A DNA stretch of 64,000 nucleotides from Candidatus Villigracilis proximus (lineage in GTDB: Bacteria; Chloroflexota; Anaerolineae; Anaerolineales; Villigracilaceae): positions 9,468 through 73,467 of the forward strand of contig JADKBB010000019.1 of assembly GCA_016715195.1 (NCBI GenBank), written 5' to 3'. The first letter of the stretch is position 1; each line of letters begins with the position of its first letter. Shown one piece after another: positions 33,959 to 42,873 of this stretch. Under the pieces are notes generated by a model. That model did not search any database, was not told the DNA's origin, and saw only the letters and a list, made by a program, of their open reading frames with translations. The position numbers and the translations under genes are program-made.

Positions 33959-34870
33959 ATGAAGAAGTTTTTTAAGTGGGTAGGGATTGTGCTGGGTGGG
34001 TTCGTGGGGTTGATTGCGATTGCATTGGTTGTGATCTACGTTGTCAGCCAATCGCGCTTAACGCATGTTTATCAGATCGCAGAAGAGCCAATTTCCATCC
34101 CAACCGATACGGCTTCCATTGAAAAGGGCAGGCACATTTTTCAGTTTCGCGGCTGCGAAGCCTGTCATGGAGAAAATCTCGAGGGTACAGTTTATTTGGA
34201 CGACCCGGCCGTCGGGAAGGTGATCTCGTCGAATCTCACAACAGGTAACGGCGGAGTCGGAAGCGCAATGTCCGATTCTGATTGGGCGCGTGCCATTCGC
34301 CATGGAGTCCGCCCAAATGGGACAGGATATCTCTTTATGCCGTCTACCGAATTTTATTTCTTAAGTGATGAAGACCTGGGTGCGGTCATTGCTTATATCA
34401 AAAGCGTTCCGCCCGTGGATAGCAGCCTGCCCGCCAGTGAAATTTCTTTTACCGGCCGCATCGTGATGACTTTGGTTAAGGGGATTACTTTTATTCCTGC
34501 TGAATTAATTCCACATGACGCAGCGCGTCCCACCGCGCCCGAAGTTGGCACTACACCCGAATATGGCGAGTATCTGACGCAGTCTTGCAAAGTGTGTCAC
34601 GGATTAACAATGTCTGGCGGCGTGATCCCGGGCTTCCCATCCACCTGGCCGCCTGCGCCTAATATCACGTTTGGCGGCGGCTCTGCTTTGCCCACATGGA
34701 CAGAAGACGAATTCATCAACACCATTCGCACTGGTAAGACTCCTGAAGGCAAGGAATTGCGCGCCGAATTCATGCCGTGGAATTCCTATAAATTTATGAG
34801 CGATGATGAATTGAAAGCTGTGTTTGTGTATTTGGAATCTTTGCCGAGGTTGGAATACGGTAATAGATGA
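33959..34870 (+). CDS. Membrane-anchored dihaem cytochrome c
   Basis: Two class I cytochrome c domains on an N-terminal membrane helix (about residues 8-30), 303 residues. Haem sites are CEACH (Cys66, Cys69, His70) and CKVCH (Cys210, Cys213, His214). Each domain ends with a YxF-MP/MSD-type Met ligand region (GYLFMPSTEFYFLSDEDL and FMPWNSYKFMSDDEL). It resembles the cytochrome subunits of periplasmic dehydrogenases, but no dehydrogenase lies nearby. AACTCGGAGGATG gives a good ribosome binding site. Confidence 0.88.
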   Translation: MKKFFKWVGIVLGGFVGLIAIALVVIYVVSQSRLTHVYQIAEEPISIPTDTASIEKGRHIFQFRGCEACHGENLEGTVYLDDPAVGKVISSNLTTGNGGVGSAMSDSDWARAIRHGVRPNGTGYLFMPSTEFYFLSDEDLGAVIAYIKSVPPVDSSLPASEISFTGRIVMTLVKGITFIPAELIPHDAARPTAPEVGTTPEYGEYLTQSCKVCHGLTMSGGVIPGFPSTWPPAPNITFGGGSALPTWTEDEFINTIRTGKTPEGKELRAEFMPWNSYKFMSDDELKAVFVYLESLPRLEYGNR

Positions 34871-35007
34871 AGAATGACTCCCCGCTTATTATTTTATTTG
34901 ATCTTAATTCATCTAAAATTTTTCGGAAAAAATAATTGAAGTGTTCAATGGTATACTGCCGGCCGTCGTAAATAGATGTTCGTACTTAATATGGTGATTG
35001 AGTCATA

Positions 35008-35655
35008 ATGGAAAAAATTCAGCGATATCCGGTTCTGATCTTTTCAGTAGTGTGGGGAGTTTCCGCAGTGCTGTTTTTAGCTATTCTTTTTCTTGCCGTA
35101 TTGGGCGGTCCGGTTTCGGTGCGGGAAATCAATCCGTCCAAAATTACAGCGTTTGAGTCCGGCGCCCTCAATCCATCTTCTGTTTCATACCGCATTCCAA
35201 ATATGGGAATCAAGTCCCTGATATTTGGCGGACTGATCTCTCCGCTGCAGGTTTCCGTTTTGGAAAATGGTCTGCCGCTGCCGGTGGTTTTATGCGGCCT
35301 TGAGCAGTTTCAGTTTGACAGCCAAAATTGCTACGCAATTCAAAGCGGGCGGGTTTATTTTTCATCTTCTGACGGAAGTTCAGTCCTTGAAAATGGGAAC
35401 CTATACCAGATCACCTGGCATTGGAAACCCAGCATATTTCTTGTGTTTGCCAGTCTGCTGTTTTTGATTATTGCCAGTGTGATGCTTGGAAAGAAAAATC
35501 CCTGGATGGCACAACGCTTGTCTCAAATTCGTGAATGGATTGCGTTACAACCAATGGAAATTTGGGTCGTTGCCGGTTTCTTTATATCCTATGTTCTGTT
35601 TTTTTTCATTCCCATCTTTTTAAATACACAGGGCACAATGCAGCAAAACTGTTAA
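35008..35655 (+). CDS. GT87/DUF2029-like membrane glycosyltransferase, N-terminal part (broken)
   Basis: First piece of a polytopic protein that continues through 36814. One hydrophobic helix opens it, then a soluble beta-rich stretch of about 100 residues, then two more helices. The sense frame fails near 35636-35645; reading one base over gives VNGHVSLIF and joins FPETMLGGSDHQVI in the next piece. At least two small shifts are needed. An ATTGAA-gtg-TTCAAT inverted repeat (34935-34949) and TATACT (34952-34957) lie upstream. Confidence 0.65.
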   Translation: MEKIQRYPVLIFSVVWGVSAVLFLAILFLAVLGGPVSVREINPSKITAFESGALNPSSVSYRIPNMGIKSLIFGGLISPLQVSVLENGLPLPVVLCGLEQFQFDSQNCYAIQSGRVYFSSSDGSSVLENGNLYQITWHWKPSIFLVFASLLFLIIASVMLGKKNPWMAQRLSQIREWIALQPMEIWVVAGFFISYVLFFFIPIFLNTQGTMQQNC

Positions 35656-35685
35656 TGGGCATGTAAGCCTAATTTTCCTGAAACC

Positions 35686-36264
35686 ATGCTGGGTGGCAGC
35701 GATCATCAGGTTATCGTGGAAGGTATGTCGAGAGATTTCTTTTTTACAGAGCCAAAGTTTGTTATACGTGCTTATCCATACCCGCCGTTTACCCTTTTGT
35801 TCCACACTTTGTTTCTTCCTTTTAGTTCAGTGGGTTCATACCGTGTCATTTCATTTTTGACTCTGACCGCTTTTACTTTGGTTGGTTTTTTCATTCCCGT
35901 TCAATTCAATCAGCAAAAAAAAATGACCATCCTGCCGGTGTTTTTTTTCATTACAGGCTTGTTTTCATATGGATTTCAGTTTGAGCTTGAGCGTGGACAA
36001 TTTAACTTAATTTCCGTTTCTCTCGCACTAACTTCCATTTGGATCTTCCATAAATATCCGAAAATACGCTGGCTTAGTTATCTGTTCTTCACAATGGCAG
36101 TCCAGTTGAAAATGTATCCCTTAATCTTTATATTGGGATTGATTGACAACTGGCAGGATTGGAAAGGAATCATCAAGCGCTTTGCTTTGCTATTCATTGT
36201 GAATTTTGCCGCGCTATTTATTTTAGGTTACAAAAATTTTATTTTATATCTTCAAGTTATGTAA
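35686..36264 (+). CDS. GT87/DUF2029-like membrane glycosyltransferase, middle part (broken)
   Basis: Middle piece of the same gene. AYPYPPFTLLFHTLFLPF and QFELERGQFNLISVSLALTS match the DUF2029/GT87 pattern of mannosyltransferase-like membrane enzymes (conserved YPP and GQ.N motifs), with six or so helices. It ends at a shift near 36245-36256; the next frame reads SIGSTSNWIGGHSISAFVN, the conserved N..N/GNHS region. Confidence 0.7.
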   Translation: MLGGSDHQVIVEGMSRDFFFTEPKFVIRAYPYPPFTLLFHTLFLPFSSVGSYRVISFLTLTAFTLVGFFIPVQFNQQKKMTILPVFFFITGLFSYGFQFELERGQFNLISVSLALTSIWIFHKYPKIRWLSYLFFTMAVQLKMYPLIFILGLIDNWQDWKGIIKRFALLFIVNFAALFILGYKNFILYLQVM

Positions 36265-36331
36265 CTTTTCGTCTATAGGGAGTACCAGTAACTGGATCGG
36301 CGGTCATTCCATTAGTGCGTTTGTCAACCTG

Positions 36332-36814
36332 TTGTCTGCAACCATTACAGGGGAATATGTAAATCCAGATTGGGGCTGGTTGCAAATTTTATTTACTCTG
36401 ATCGTGTTGATCTGTTTTGCGATCATTGTATATCGTGCATATAAACAAAACCTGCCCGGTCCCAATGCAGCCTTGCTGCTGGGATGTGCCGTGCTTGCCC
36501 AACTGCTTCCTTCTGTCAGCTTTGACTATACTTTATCCATGCTGCCCGTTGTGCTTGCACTCGTTTTTTCAGATATTCGCAAAATTGACAGGGGATTGAG
36601 CGCCTCCATCTTTTTGCTCATTTTGGGCATGGCTTATGGAAGCGTACAGTTTTCCTTTACTCAAAAATTGGTGACTGCTGAAATGTTGTTTGTCAATCCC
36701 AGTATGATCCTGCTATTGGTAAGCGCTTTTCCTGCCCTGTTCCTGTTGATGATATCTGCCCTTGGACTTGGCTTTTCGCAAAATATAACTACTCAAATGA
36801 AGAGTCAACCATGA
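36332..36814 (+). CDS. GT87/DUF2029-like membrane glycosyltransferase, C-terminal part (broken)
   Basis: Last piece, with about five hydrophobic helices; its sense frame really starts at about 36251, before the first ATG. PNAALLLGCAVLAQLLPSVSFDYTLSMLP aligns with the C-terminal half of GT87-like enzymes (given here only in outline: ALL..AQLLP..SFDY). Whole product about 600 residues. Probably adds a polyprenyl-linked sugar outside the membrane. Confidence 0.65.
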   Translation: MSATITGEYVNPDWGWLQILFTLIVLICFAIIVYRAYKQNLPGPNAALLLGCAVLAQLLPSVSFDYTLSMLPVVLALVFSDIRKIDRGLSASIFLLILGMAYGSVQFSFTQKLVTAEMLFVNPSMILLLVSAFPALFLLMISALGLGFSQNITTQMKSQP

Positions 36815-36861
36815 GTATGGTCACGATCAACCTGACCTTATGATTTAAATTCGCTTTCCAG

Positions 36862-36909
36862 TATAAATAGAGAACCTCCACCCTTTCGAGTGGAGGTTCT
36901 CTATTTATA
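36862..36909. terminator. 20-bp perfect hairpin terminator before padR
   Basis: A 20-bp perfect stem with core AGAACCTCCAC/GTGGAGGTTCT and an 8-nt loop, flanked by A/T-rich ends. It separates the broken glycosyltransferase from padR. Confidence 0.85.
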
Positions 36910-36912
36910 CCC

Positions 36913-36958
36913 TTGACATAGTATTGATTTGATACTATTATTTACTTATTACTAGTAA
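36913..36958 (+). promoter_or_regulatory. padR promoter with palindromic operator
   Basis: TTGACA (36913-36918), 17 nt, TATTAT (36936-36941). Between and over them lies the perfect inverted repeat ATAGTAT-N7-ATACTAT (36918-36938). A second palindrome TTACTAGTAA (36949-36958) is next to the likely start site. Both are well placed for repression by the PadR product. AAAGGAG precedes the ATG. Confidence 0.7.
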
Positions 36959-36985
36959 GAAATTGACACTACTGAAAGGAGTCAT

Positions 36986-37342
36986 ATGAATGAAGTTTCC
37001 GCACAAACTAAAAAATTTCAAAAGGAGCTGAACTCCGGTACATCGTCTCTGGTGATGTTAAGCGTATTAAGCCGCAGCAAAGAGCCGATGTATGGCTATC
37101 AAATCGCAAAACTGCTCGAAGAAAGCGGACCAGACTTTCCCATGATGAAGCAGGGGACTTTATATCCAGTGCTTCGCTCTTTGGAAGAGAACGGCTTGTT
37201 AAGCAGCATGGTCGAACCTTCGGTTTCCGGCCCGCCGCGCAGATATTACAAGATCACAGATGAAGGTCAGAACGCTTTGAAAGAATGGCTGGAGATCTGG
37301 AAGCAGACAAAAAAATTTGTTGATGCAATTTTAAAAGGATGA
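36986..37342 (+). CDS. PadR family transcriptional regulator
   Basis: Winged-helix repressor of 118 residues. VMLSVLSRSKEPMYGYQIAK is the PadR opening, then QGTLYPVLRSLEENGLL (recognition helix) and PPRRYYKITDEGQNALKEW, the wing and dimer helix. It is followed 4 nt later by a HAAS/DUF1700-type membrane protein, the common PadR partner. Autoregulation is suggested by the palindromes in its promoter. The signal is unknown. Confidence 0.93.
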   Translation: MNEVSAQTKKFQKELNSGTSSLVMLSVLSRSKEPMYGYQIAKLLEESGPDFPMMKQGTLYPVLRSLEENGLLSSMVEPSVSGPPRRYYKITDEGQNALKEWLEIWKQTKKFVDAILKG

Positions 37343-37346
37343 TGCC

Positions 37347-38237
37347 ATGTTGAATACAATTGAAGAATATCTTGAAGCTTTGAAAACCGAAATGCAGGAG
37401 AGCGACTCCGCTCTTTTACAGGATGCCCTCGCCGATGCCCGTGAACATTTATCCACCGCATTGACGGTGGCACGCGAAAAAAATTCAGAACTGAATGAAG
37501 CCGATGCGTTAAAGATCATTATCGATGAATATGGAACTCCCGAAGAAACTGCCTCCGCATACAAGGAAGTGGAAAAACGCACCTCTCCCATTCTGAAACA
37601 AAATGTCAAACCGCAGTCAGCATTTGTCCGCTTTTTTGGTGTCTATGCAGATGTGCGTGCCTGGGGCGCATTGCTTTATATGCTGATCTCATTTATCACA
37701 GGCGTTTTCTATTTCACATGGGCCGTAACCGGTGTTTCAGTTTCTGTGCCGTTTTTGATCTTTATATTTGGTTTCCCTTTCGCACTTTTATTCCTGCTCT
37801 CCGTACGCGGACTCGCCCTGCTCGAAGGCCGTCTTGTGGAAGCCTTACTCGGTATACGTATGCCGCGACGTCCAGTATTCTCACATCAAGGCATGAAATG
37901 GTTCGATCGCCTTAAGGCACTCCTGACCGACAAAGCCACCTGGCTTATGCTGGTCTACATGCTCACTCAATTTGTTTTAGGTGTGGTTTATTTCGTCTTG
38001 ATCGTAACCGTGTTAAGCGTTTCACTTTCATTGGTGGCCATTCCTTTTATACAGGAGCTTTTTAATCAAGGCGGAATCTATAACAATGGAATTCAATACT
38101 CCTTTCCCACATGGTCGTATCCACTTTTTGTTTTGAGCGGATTTATGCTCTGGACGATCTTTATGAACATTGCACGAGGCATCGGTCAACTGCACGGACA
38201 CTTTGCAAAATGGATGCTGGTTAGCGACGAAAAATAG
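37347..38237 (+). CDS. HAAS/DUF1700-type membrane sensor protein paired with PadR
   Basis: Protein of 296 residues. The first 75 residues form the HAAS signalling helix bundle (IEEYLEALKTEMQ, then ADALKIIIDEYGTPEETASAY). The rest holds two pairs of membrane helices in a repeated layout (GALLYMLISFITGVFYFTW and MLVYMLTQFVLGVVYFVL), the 'putative sensor' domain. Such proteins are co-encoded with PadR and are thought to sequester or signal to it at the membrane. Confidence 0.8.
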   Translation: MLNTIEEYLEALKTEMQESDSALLQDALADAREHLSTALTVAREKNSELNEADALKIIIDEYGTPEETASAYKEVEKRTSPILKQNVKPQSAFVRFFGVYADVRAWGALLYMLISFITGVFYFTWAVTGVSVSVPFLIFIFGFPFALLFLLSVRGLALLEGRLVEALLGIRMPRRPVFSHQGMKWFDRLKALLTDKATWLMLVYMLTQFVLGVVYFVLIVTVLSVSLSLVAIPFIQELFNQGGIYNNGIQYSFPTWSYPLFVLSGFMLWTIFMNIARGIGQLHGHFAKWMLVSDEK

Positions 38238-38247
38238 CAGATAAAAT

Positions 38248-38275
38248 AAAAGTCCCGCATCAACACGGGACTTTT
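38248..38275. terminator. Terminator after the PadR/HAAS pair
   Basis: Perfect 10-bp stem AAAAGTCCCG/CGGGACTTTT with an 8-nt loop and T-run. It may serve both directions. Confidence 0.8.
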
Positions 38276-38344
38276 ACCTGCTGCTGTTTAATTATTTTTT
38301 CTTCCCCTAAAGCGGATCCTGCAAAAGACCTGGCAAAATCAAGT

Positions 38345-39421
38345 CTACTTTCTAATGTAAAGACCGAGATGATTTGCAACCTCGCGTTCCTTCCCTTTTA
38401 TATTTTGGTCAATCGGAGAGTTGAGCAAACGTGCCTTCCCATCCATGATCCCCTTGATAACCATTGCCGAAGAACCGCCGCCATCCATATTGACGCCCGT
38501 ATACACACCGTATGAAATGAGCAAGTCAGCCAGCTCAGGGAAAGTAACACCTTCACTGTAATCTGTCTGACGCCCATCCACCACCATAAAGATCAACCAG
38601 CGTCCGTTTTTATTCACACCCACCGCAGTCCGTGGACTTGGTGTCGCAGCCGCCAGATTTTTAACGCGCACACCTTTCTCCACTACAAGGCGGTCACCGG
38701 CGATTGCATTAAACGGCTGGTTTTGAACTCCATTAACGGTCACTTGATTGCGGGCGCCAATATAAATAATGGGCTGAACAGTCTTGATCGGTGAATATAC
38801 TTTTCCACGCGAAGCCGCATAGCCATTGGCTTTGACAGGATCCCCGCCGTTCGGGCAGGTGGTCGCAGGGTTGACCGATGCATCAAGATAACTGAATCCA
38901 TCGCCATTGATCGCAGCAAATAAACTGAATTCTTCCATGAATTTTGAAGTGGTACGCGTGCATAAAATTCCAGCAGGGTGTGAAGATGGAGTCACAAGGA
39001 ATTCGAGTCCGGCTGTTGTTAAGTCTATTGCCATGACATGCATTTTATTTTTGCGCGGCGTGGTCAGGTCTTTTTGAAGATAGGTGACGCCTTTGAAAAG
39101 ATTTTGCCTGATCGATGCGGGACGGGTATTGCTTAGAAAAACAAGACTCTTCTTTTCACACCATCCCACAAGCCCATCCACACGACGGATTTTAAACCAG
39201 ACAGGGTTGGTTGTATCGTCTAATGCGGGCAGGGTATCATCCAGCAGCACGGTGCCCAGCACTTTTCCGCTTGTACTTGCTGTTTCACGCACCGAAATTG
39301 AAGCAACACCAACCCGATACCATTTTTTGTCGGCATCGGTTGGGATGGGGTCAGGCACTGGGGTGTCATCATCCGGTATCGTATCTGTACTGACAAGGTT
39401 CTGGACTACGCTCCAACCCAC
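38345..39421 (-). CDS. Phosphodiester glycosidase (NAGPA) domain with SH3b, C-terminal part of a fusion (frameshifted)
   Basis: Second piece of the gene starting at 40748. After the end of one SH3b and one further SH3b domain (ISVRETASTSGKVLGTVLLD), it carries a NAGPA/exopolysaccharide phosphodiester glycosidase domain: LFAAINGDGFSYLDAS, PRTAVGVNKNGRWLIFMVVD, then YGVYTGVNMDGGGSSAMV. These are the family's core motifs, with the conserved DGGGSS loop. The break is an A5 run at 39497-39501; one base restores GEIVEEIGAN. Confidence 0.85.
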   Translation of the reverse strand: MGWSVVQNLVSTDTIPDDDTPVPDPIPTDADKKWYRVGVASISVRETASTSGKVLGTVLLDDTLPALDDTTNPVWFKIRRVDGLVGWCEKKSLVFLSNTRPASIRQNLFKGVTYLQKDLTTPRKNKMHVMAIDLTTAGLEFLVTPSSHPAGILCTRTTSKFMEEFSLFAAINGDGFSYLDASVNPATTCPNGGDPVKANGYAASRGKVYSPIKTVQPIIYIGARNQVTVNGVQNQPFNAIAGDRLVVEKGVRVKNLAAATPSPRTAVGVNKNGRWLIFMVVDGRQTDYSEGVTFPELADLLISYGVYTGVNMDGGGSSAMVIKGIMDGKARLLNSPIDQNIKGKEREVANHLGLYIRK

Positions 39422-39437
39422 TAAACTTCCATCAAGT

Positions 39438-40748
39438 TTACGGACATTTAACCAGGTACGATCTGCGTTTGCACCGATCTCTTCTACGATCTCGCCAAAA
39501 ATTAAGTGTGCCCAGTGATGGTTCTAAGGAATTGGGTGCATCAAGTACAGGCAGGGTCGTGGATGTAACTCGATATTTTTTATAAACAACCGGTGGCGGA
39601 TTATTGTCCACGCTTTGCAAATATGTACCTAAACACCAGCCAACCAGAGTACCATCTGATTTCTTAACTTTTAACCAGGTACGATCTGCGTTTGCATCAA
39701 CTTCTTCCACGATCTCATCGAAGGAGAATGATCCAATCGATGTGAAAGACAACCCGGGTCCCAAACGTACCTTCAAGGAAGGTGTGGCTGTGACGCGATA
39801 TTTTTTTTCCTCAACCGGCGGCGGGGTGGTGGTTATGCTTTGCAAATAAATGGCAAAACTCCAACCGCTCAGGCTGCCATCAGCCTTGCGGACTCGCAGC
39901 CATGTCCTATCGGAATTTGCGCCGATTTCTTCCACGATCTCATTTGGATATAGCAGCCCAATCGAATTGTATGTCAACCCCGGTCCTTCGCGGACTTTTA
40001 GAGAGGGGGAGGCTGTTACACGATACATTTTTCCGGTTGGGGTGCCGTCATCCGGATCGGGATCAGGGTCAGGATCCGTCGGAACGTCGCTTAGATTAAA
40101 ACGGGCTTTGAGCGCAGCCAGATCACCATTGAAATAATTTAGATCAATGCCGTTGCTTTCCACGCCATATAACTTTCCGTCACCGGTTTCTGTATATTGC
40201 CAGAATAACCATTCGTTGGCCGTCCATGGTTTTGGAACCAGTGGTTGAGTGGCGCCATAATTGGCGATCCATAACGGGTATTGATGGAAATATGCAAGTT
40301 CGGCAGTTTGTGTGGCGGCATTTGGAGCGTTATCTCGCCAGTAATAATAACCCGTGTAAATGCCGATCTCTTTGCCATTTACTAGGGCTTTTACTCTTTC
40401 AATAAAGGTGTACCAGTTTTTCCAGCCCTTGTATGCGCCATTATAGGTTTCTTCAAAATCTGCAAAGAGGGGCAGTTCGCCGAAATCACCGCCAAATTGC
40501 TGCACCCATAATTCTGCCTGGCGTTTGGGCTCCACGCGGCTGTCGTAGAACCAGTAGGAACCTCGCGGTATGCCTGCCCGTTTTGCTTCGCGCCAATTGG
40601 CTTTGAAGTCTGTGTCCACCCATAGGTTTTGCCCCGCGCGGATAATGACATATCCCGCGGATAATTTCATTTTTACAAAATCAATGCCTTGCGGAGTTTC
40701 GGGGTCGTCTTGATAAAAACTAACATCGGGGCCGATGACGTTTGCCAT
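39438..40748 (-). CDS. GH25 muramidase with SH3b repeats, N-terminal part of a fusion (frameshifted)
   Basis: Cell-wall lysozyme of glycoside hydrolase family 25. ATG 40748 (MANVIGPDVSFYQ) is chosen for the AAGGAG 7 nt upstream. VIGPDVSFYQ, GYVIIRAGQN, ADFEETY (catalytic Asp/Glu) and EIGIYTGYYYW are GH25 motifs. Three bacterial SH3 domains follow (for example YRVTASPSLKVREGPGLTYN), separated by short Pro-rich linkers. No signal peptide is visible, which is odd for a wall enzyme. The joined product is about 800 residues: GH25, four SH3b units, NAGPA. Confidence 0.87.
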   Translation of the reverse strand: MANVIGPDVSFYQDDPETPQGIDFVKMKLSAGYVIIRAGQNLWVDTDFKANWREAKRAGIPRGSYWFYDSRVEPKRQAELWVQQFGGDFGELPLFADFEETYNGAYKGWKNWYTFIERVKALVNGKEIGIYTGYYYWRDNAPNAATQTAELAYFHQYPLWIANYGATQPLVPKPWTANEWLFWQYTETGDGKLYGVESNGIDLNYFNGDLAALKARFNLSDVPTDPDPDPDPDDGTPTGKMYRVTASPSLKVREGPGLTYNSIGLLYPNEIVEEIGANSDRTWLRVRKADGSLSGWSFAIYLQSITTTPPPVEEKKYRVTATPSLKVRLGPGLSFTSIGSFSFDEIVEEVDANADRTWLKVKKSDGTLVGWCLGTYLQSVDNNPPPVVYKKYRVTSTTLPVLDAPNSLEPSLGTLNFWRDRRRDRCKRRSYLVKCP

Positions 40749-40822
40749 AATATTCTCCTTGAGTGTGTTAGCGCTGATCTCGCAATTTCTATGCGAGATA
40801 TTTTTCATCAGTTTATAAGATT

Positions 40823-40852
40823 ATACCAAACGGCACTAACGCCGTTTGGTAT
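40823..40852. terminator. 12-bp palindrome upstream of the GH25 gene
   Basis: Perfect stem ATACCAAACGGC/GCCGTTTGGTAT with a 6-nt loop, then TGGTTTTTTG. It could be a terminator on the plus strand or a repeat unit. The rest of the 40749-40994 gap shows no gene. Confidence 0.5.
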
Positions 40853-40994
40853 TGGTTTTTTGATCAGGTTTTATAACTAAACAGAAAAAATGTTTCAAAT
40901 ATTATTTCCGATAATATCTATGATTAGAAATTCACAATTGTGGAGTCCATCAGCTTGCTGATGGCAGGCATCAAAATTTTAGCTGTCAATACCA

Positions 40995-41348
40995 TTAAAC
41001 TGCATTCTCAAAATGGGTGATGACCGGGTTGATTCCCGGCCTGCCTTCCACTGCGATGACGTCAATTTGATAATGATCGATCTCGTGTTCGGCGCAGTAA
41101 TGTTCGGCGGCATCGAGCATGTGTTGCTGCTTGGTGGGGGTGATGGCTTCTTCGGGGAAGAAATCTTTGCTTGATGTGAGTGTTTTTACTTCAACAAAAA
41201 TGGTGATCTCTGTCTGCTGCGCGATGATGTCAATTTCACCATACGGAGTGCGGATGTTGCGCGCAATAACCTGATAGCCGTGTTCACTGAGCCAGTCTGC
41301 GGCGGCGGTTTCACCCCATGCGCCGATTTCTTTTTTATATTTCGTCAT
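40995..41348 (-). CDS. YraN family (UPF0102) nuclease-fold protein
   Basis: Small restriction-endonuclease-fold protein of 117 residues. GAWGETAAADWLSEHGY, then GEIDIIAQ and IFVEVKT show the GE...D...E-x-K pattern of UPF0102. The cellular role is unsettled. Its ATG overlaps the GT4 stop by 4 nt. Confidence 0.9.
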   Translation of the reverse strand: MTKYKKEIGAWGETAAADWLSEHGYQVIARNIRTPYGEIDIIAQQTEITIFVEVKTLTSSKDFFPEEAITPTKQQHMLDAAEHYCAEHEIDHYQIDVIAVEGRPGINPVITHFENAV

Positions 41349-42547
41349 TGTGTGACGCTTTCCAAAAGTTTACGCAAGCGCACAGACCAACTGCTCTTGC
41401 GCGGTTGGGCATCGTTTACCAATTTTTCATAATGTTTCAGCATGATATTTGTTGTGCGTTCGATGGCATAGGTGGACGATGCCTTTCGCGCTGAGTCGCC
41501 CATTTTTTTACGCAGGTCCAGGTCAAGACAGAGGCGGGTTAACTTCGCAGTAAAAGCGGGCAGGTCGTGAGTCGCAAGCAGTCCGGTCACACCATCCACA
41601 ACAGTATCTCCAACGCCCACAGAGTGAATGCCCATCACGGGCAGTCCCGCGCCCATGGCCTCGATCACAGAAAGCGGATGGACTTCGGTGACCGACGCAG
41701 TGACGAATACATCACACATCGCAAGATAAGATGGAAGTTTAGCGTATTCGATTTTGCCCGTTAAGCGGACTCGCTGATCGAGTTCCATTTCGCCGACAAG
41801 TGTGCGGATCTCTTCTTCGTATTGCTGGACTCCGCTTCCGAGCAGCAGTAGTTGTGCGTTGGGGATTGCCTGCGCTATGCCCGCGAAAGATTTTAAAAGG
41901 AAGGGAATATTTTTTTCAAGCGCGATGCGCCCCGCATAGATCAGAAGGATGTCGTTTTCCTTGTATCCAAATTCTGCGCGTGATAATGGTTTGGCTTCGA
42001 TGAAATTTTTTAAGTCCACGCCGTTTGGGACAACTTCTATGTTACTGGTTACATTGAGTTGACGCAGAACTTTTTCCATGCCTGCCGAGGGTGCAACCAC
42101 AAGCTGCACTGCATCACAAAAAGATGGCATATAAGCTTGTAAAAGCCCCTGGCTCATTTCTTCGGGCATCATCGGCAAATAGGCCTGTGCGTAAAGATCG
42201 TAACGGGTGTGATTGGTGTAGACGATGGGAATATGCAGCAGGCGGCAATAGCGCAGTGCAAGCCTTCCGCTTAAAAATGGATGATGCACATGGACAATAT
42301 CCATGGTTTGCAGAAGTTGTTTTGCGGCGCGCGAATAGCGCGTGGATAAATAAAATCCGGTATCGGCCAATGGCACGCCGTGATTGCGTATGACATGTAA
42401 TTCGCCATCCTGATAATCGACATCGCCAAATGTGAAGACAAATACTTCATGACCTGCTAATTCAAGATAGCGTTTGTTGATATCAACGTAGTTGGTGATT
42501 CCGCTGGTGTACGGCTTGTAACTATCCACCATCATTCCGATTCGCAT
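41345..42547 (-). CDS. Glycosyltransferase family 4 (GT-B)
   Basis: GT-B glycosyltransferase of 400 residues, similar to MgtA/PimB-type lipid glycosyltransferases. The acceptor domain has MMVDSYKPYTSGITNYVD and VHHPFLSGRLALRY. The donor domain has LLIYAGRIALEKN, VTASVTEVHPLSVIEAMGAGLPVMG (the E-x7-E motif) and a long C-terminal helix. The likely product is a glycolipid such as a glucosyl- or mannosyl-diacylglycerol, inferred from the family. Confidence 0.9.
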   Translation of the reverse strand: MRIGMMVDSYKPYTSGITNYVDINKRYLELAGHEVFVFTFGDVDYQDGELHVIRNHGVPLADTGFYLSTRYSRAAKQLLQTMDIVHVHHPFLSGRLALRYCRLLHIPIVYTNHTRYDLYAQAYLPMMPEEMSQGLLQAYMPSFCDAVQLVVAPSAGMEKVLRQLNVTSNIEVVPNGVDLKNFIEAKPLSRAEFGYKENDILLIYAGRIALEKNIPFLLKSFAGIAQAIPNAQLLLLGSGVQQYEEEIRTLVGEMELDQRVRLTGKIEYAKLPSYLAMCDVFVTASVTEVHPLSVIEAMGAGLPVMGIHSVGVGDTVVDGVTGLLATHDLPAFTAKLTRLCLDLDLRKKMGDSARKASSTYAIERTTNIMLKHYEKLVNDAQPRKSSWSVRLRKLLESVTQ

Positions 42548-42652
42548 AGCACTATCCTAAGACACGCACGGATGAATGTCAAGTGAAAATAAAGGATAAA
42601 GGCGGAAGGGTGGGTATGGAAGCGCATGATAAAATTTGATTCTCAAGGAGCC

Positions 42653-42862
42653 ATGATGGTTGCAAAAATGATTTTGCGTGACAAGGAATATGAAGTGAAG
42701 CCGGGTATGGCTTTGGTGGATGCATTGAAGAAACATAATATTGTGCCTGAGTCGGTGATCGCGATCCGCAATGGAGAGATGATCACAGATGATGAGATCC
42801 TGCGGGCCGGCGACGTGGTGAAACTGGTCGCGGTGATTTCCGGGGAGTTTAGTCAAAGGTGA
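42653..42862 (+). CDS. MoaD/ThiS family sulfur carrier (TtuB-like)
   Basis: Ubiquitin-fold sulfur carrier of about 70 residues that would work with the TtuA-like gene 12 nt downstream in tRNA 2-thiolation. ATG 42653 is used: AAGGAG precedes it, and the earlier in-frame ATG (42626) overlaps a -10-like TAAAAT (42630-42635). EVKPGMALVDALKKHNI and DEILRAGDVVKLVAVISG are typical. The encoded end is ISGEFSQR, not the expected C-terminal Gly-Gly; one more G in the GGGG run at 42842-42845 would give ISGGV-stop. Confidence 0.75.
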   Translation: MMVAKMILRDKEYEVKPGMALVDALKKHNIVPESVIAIRNGEMITDDEILRAGDVVKLVAVISGEFSQR

Positions 42863-42873
42863 GGGTTACTGGT

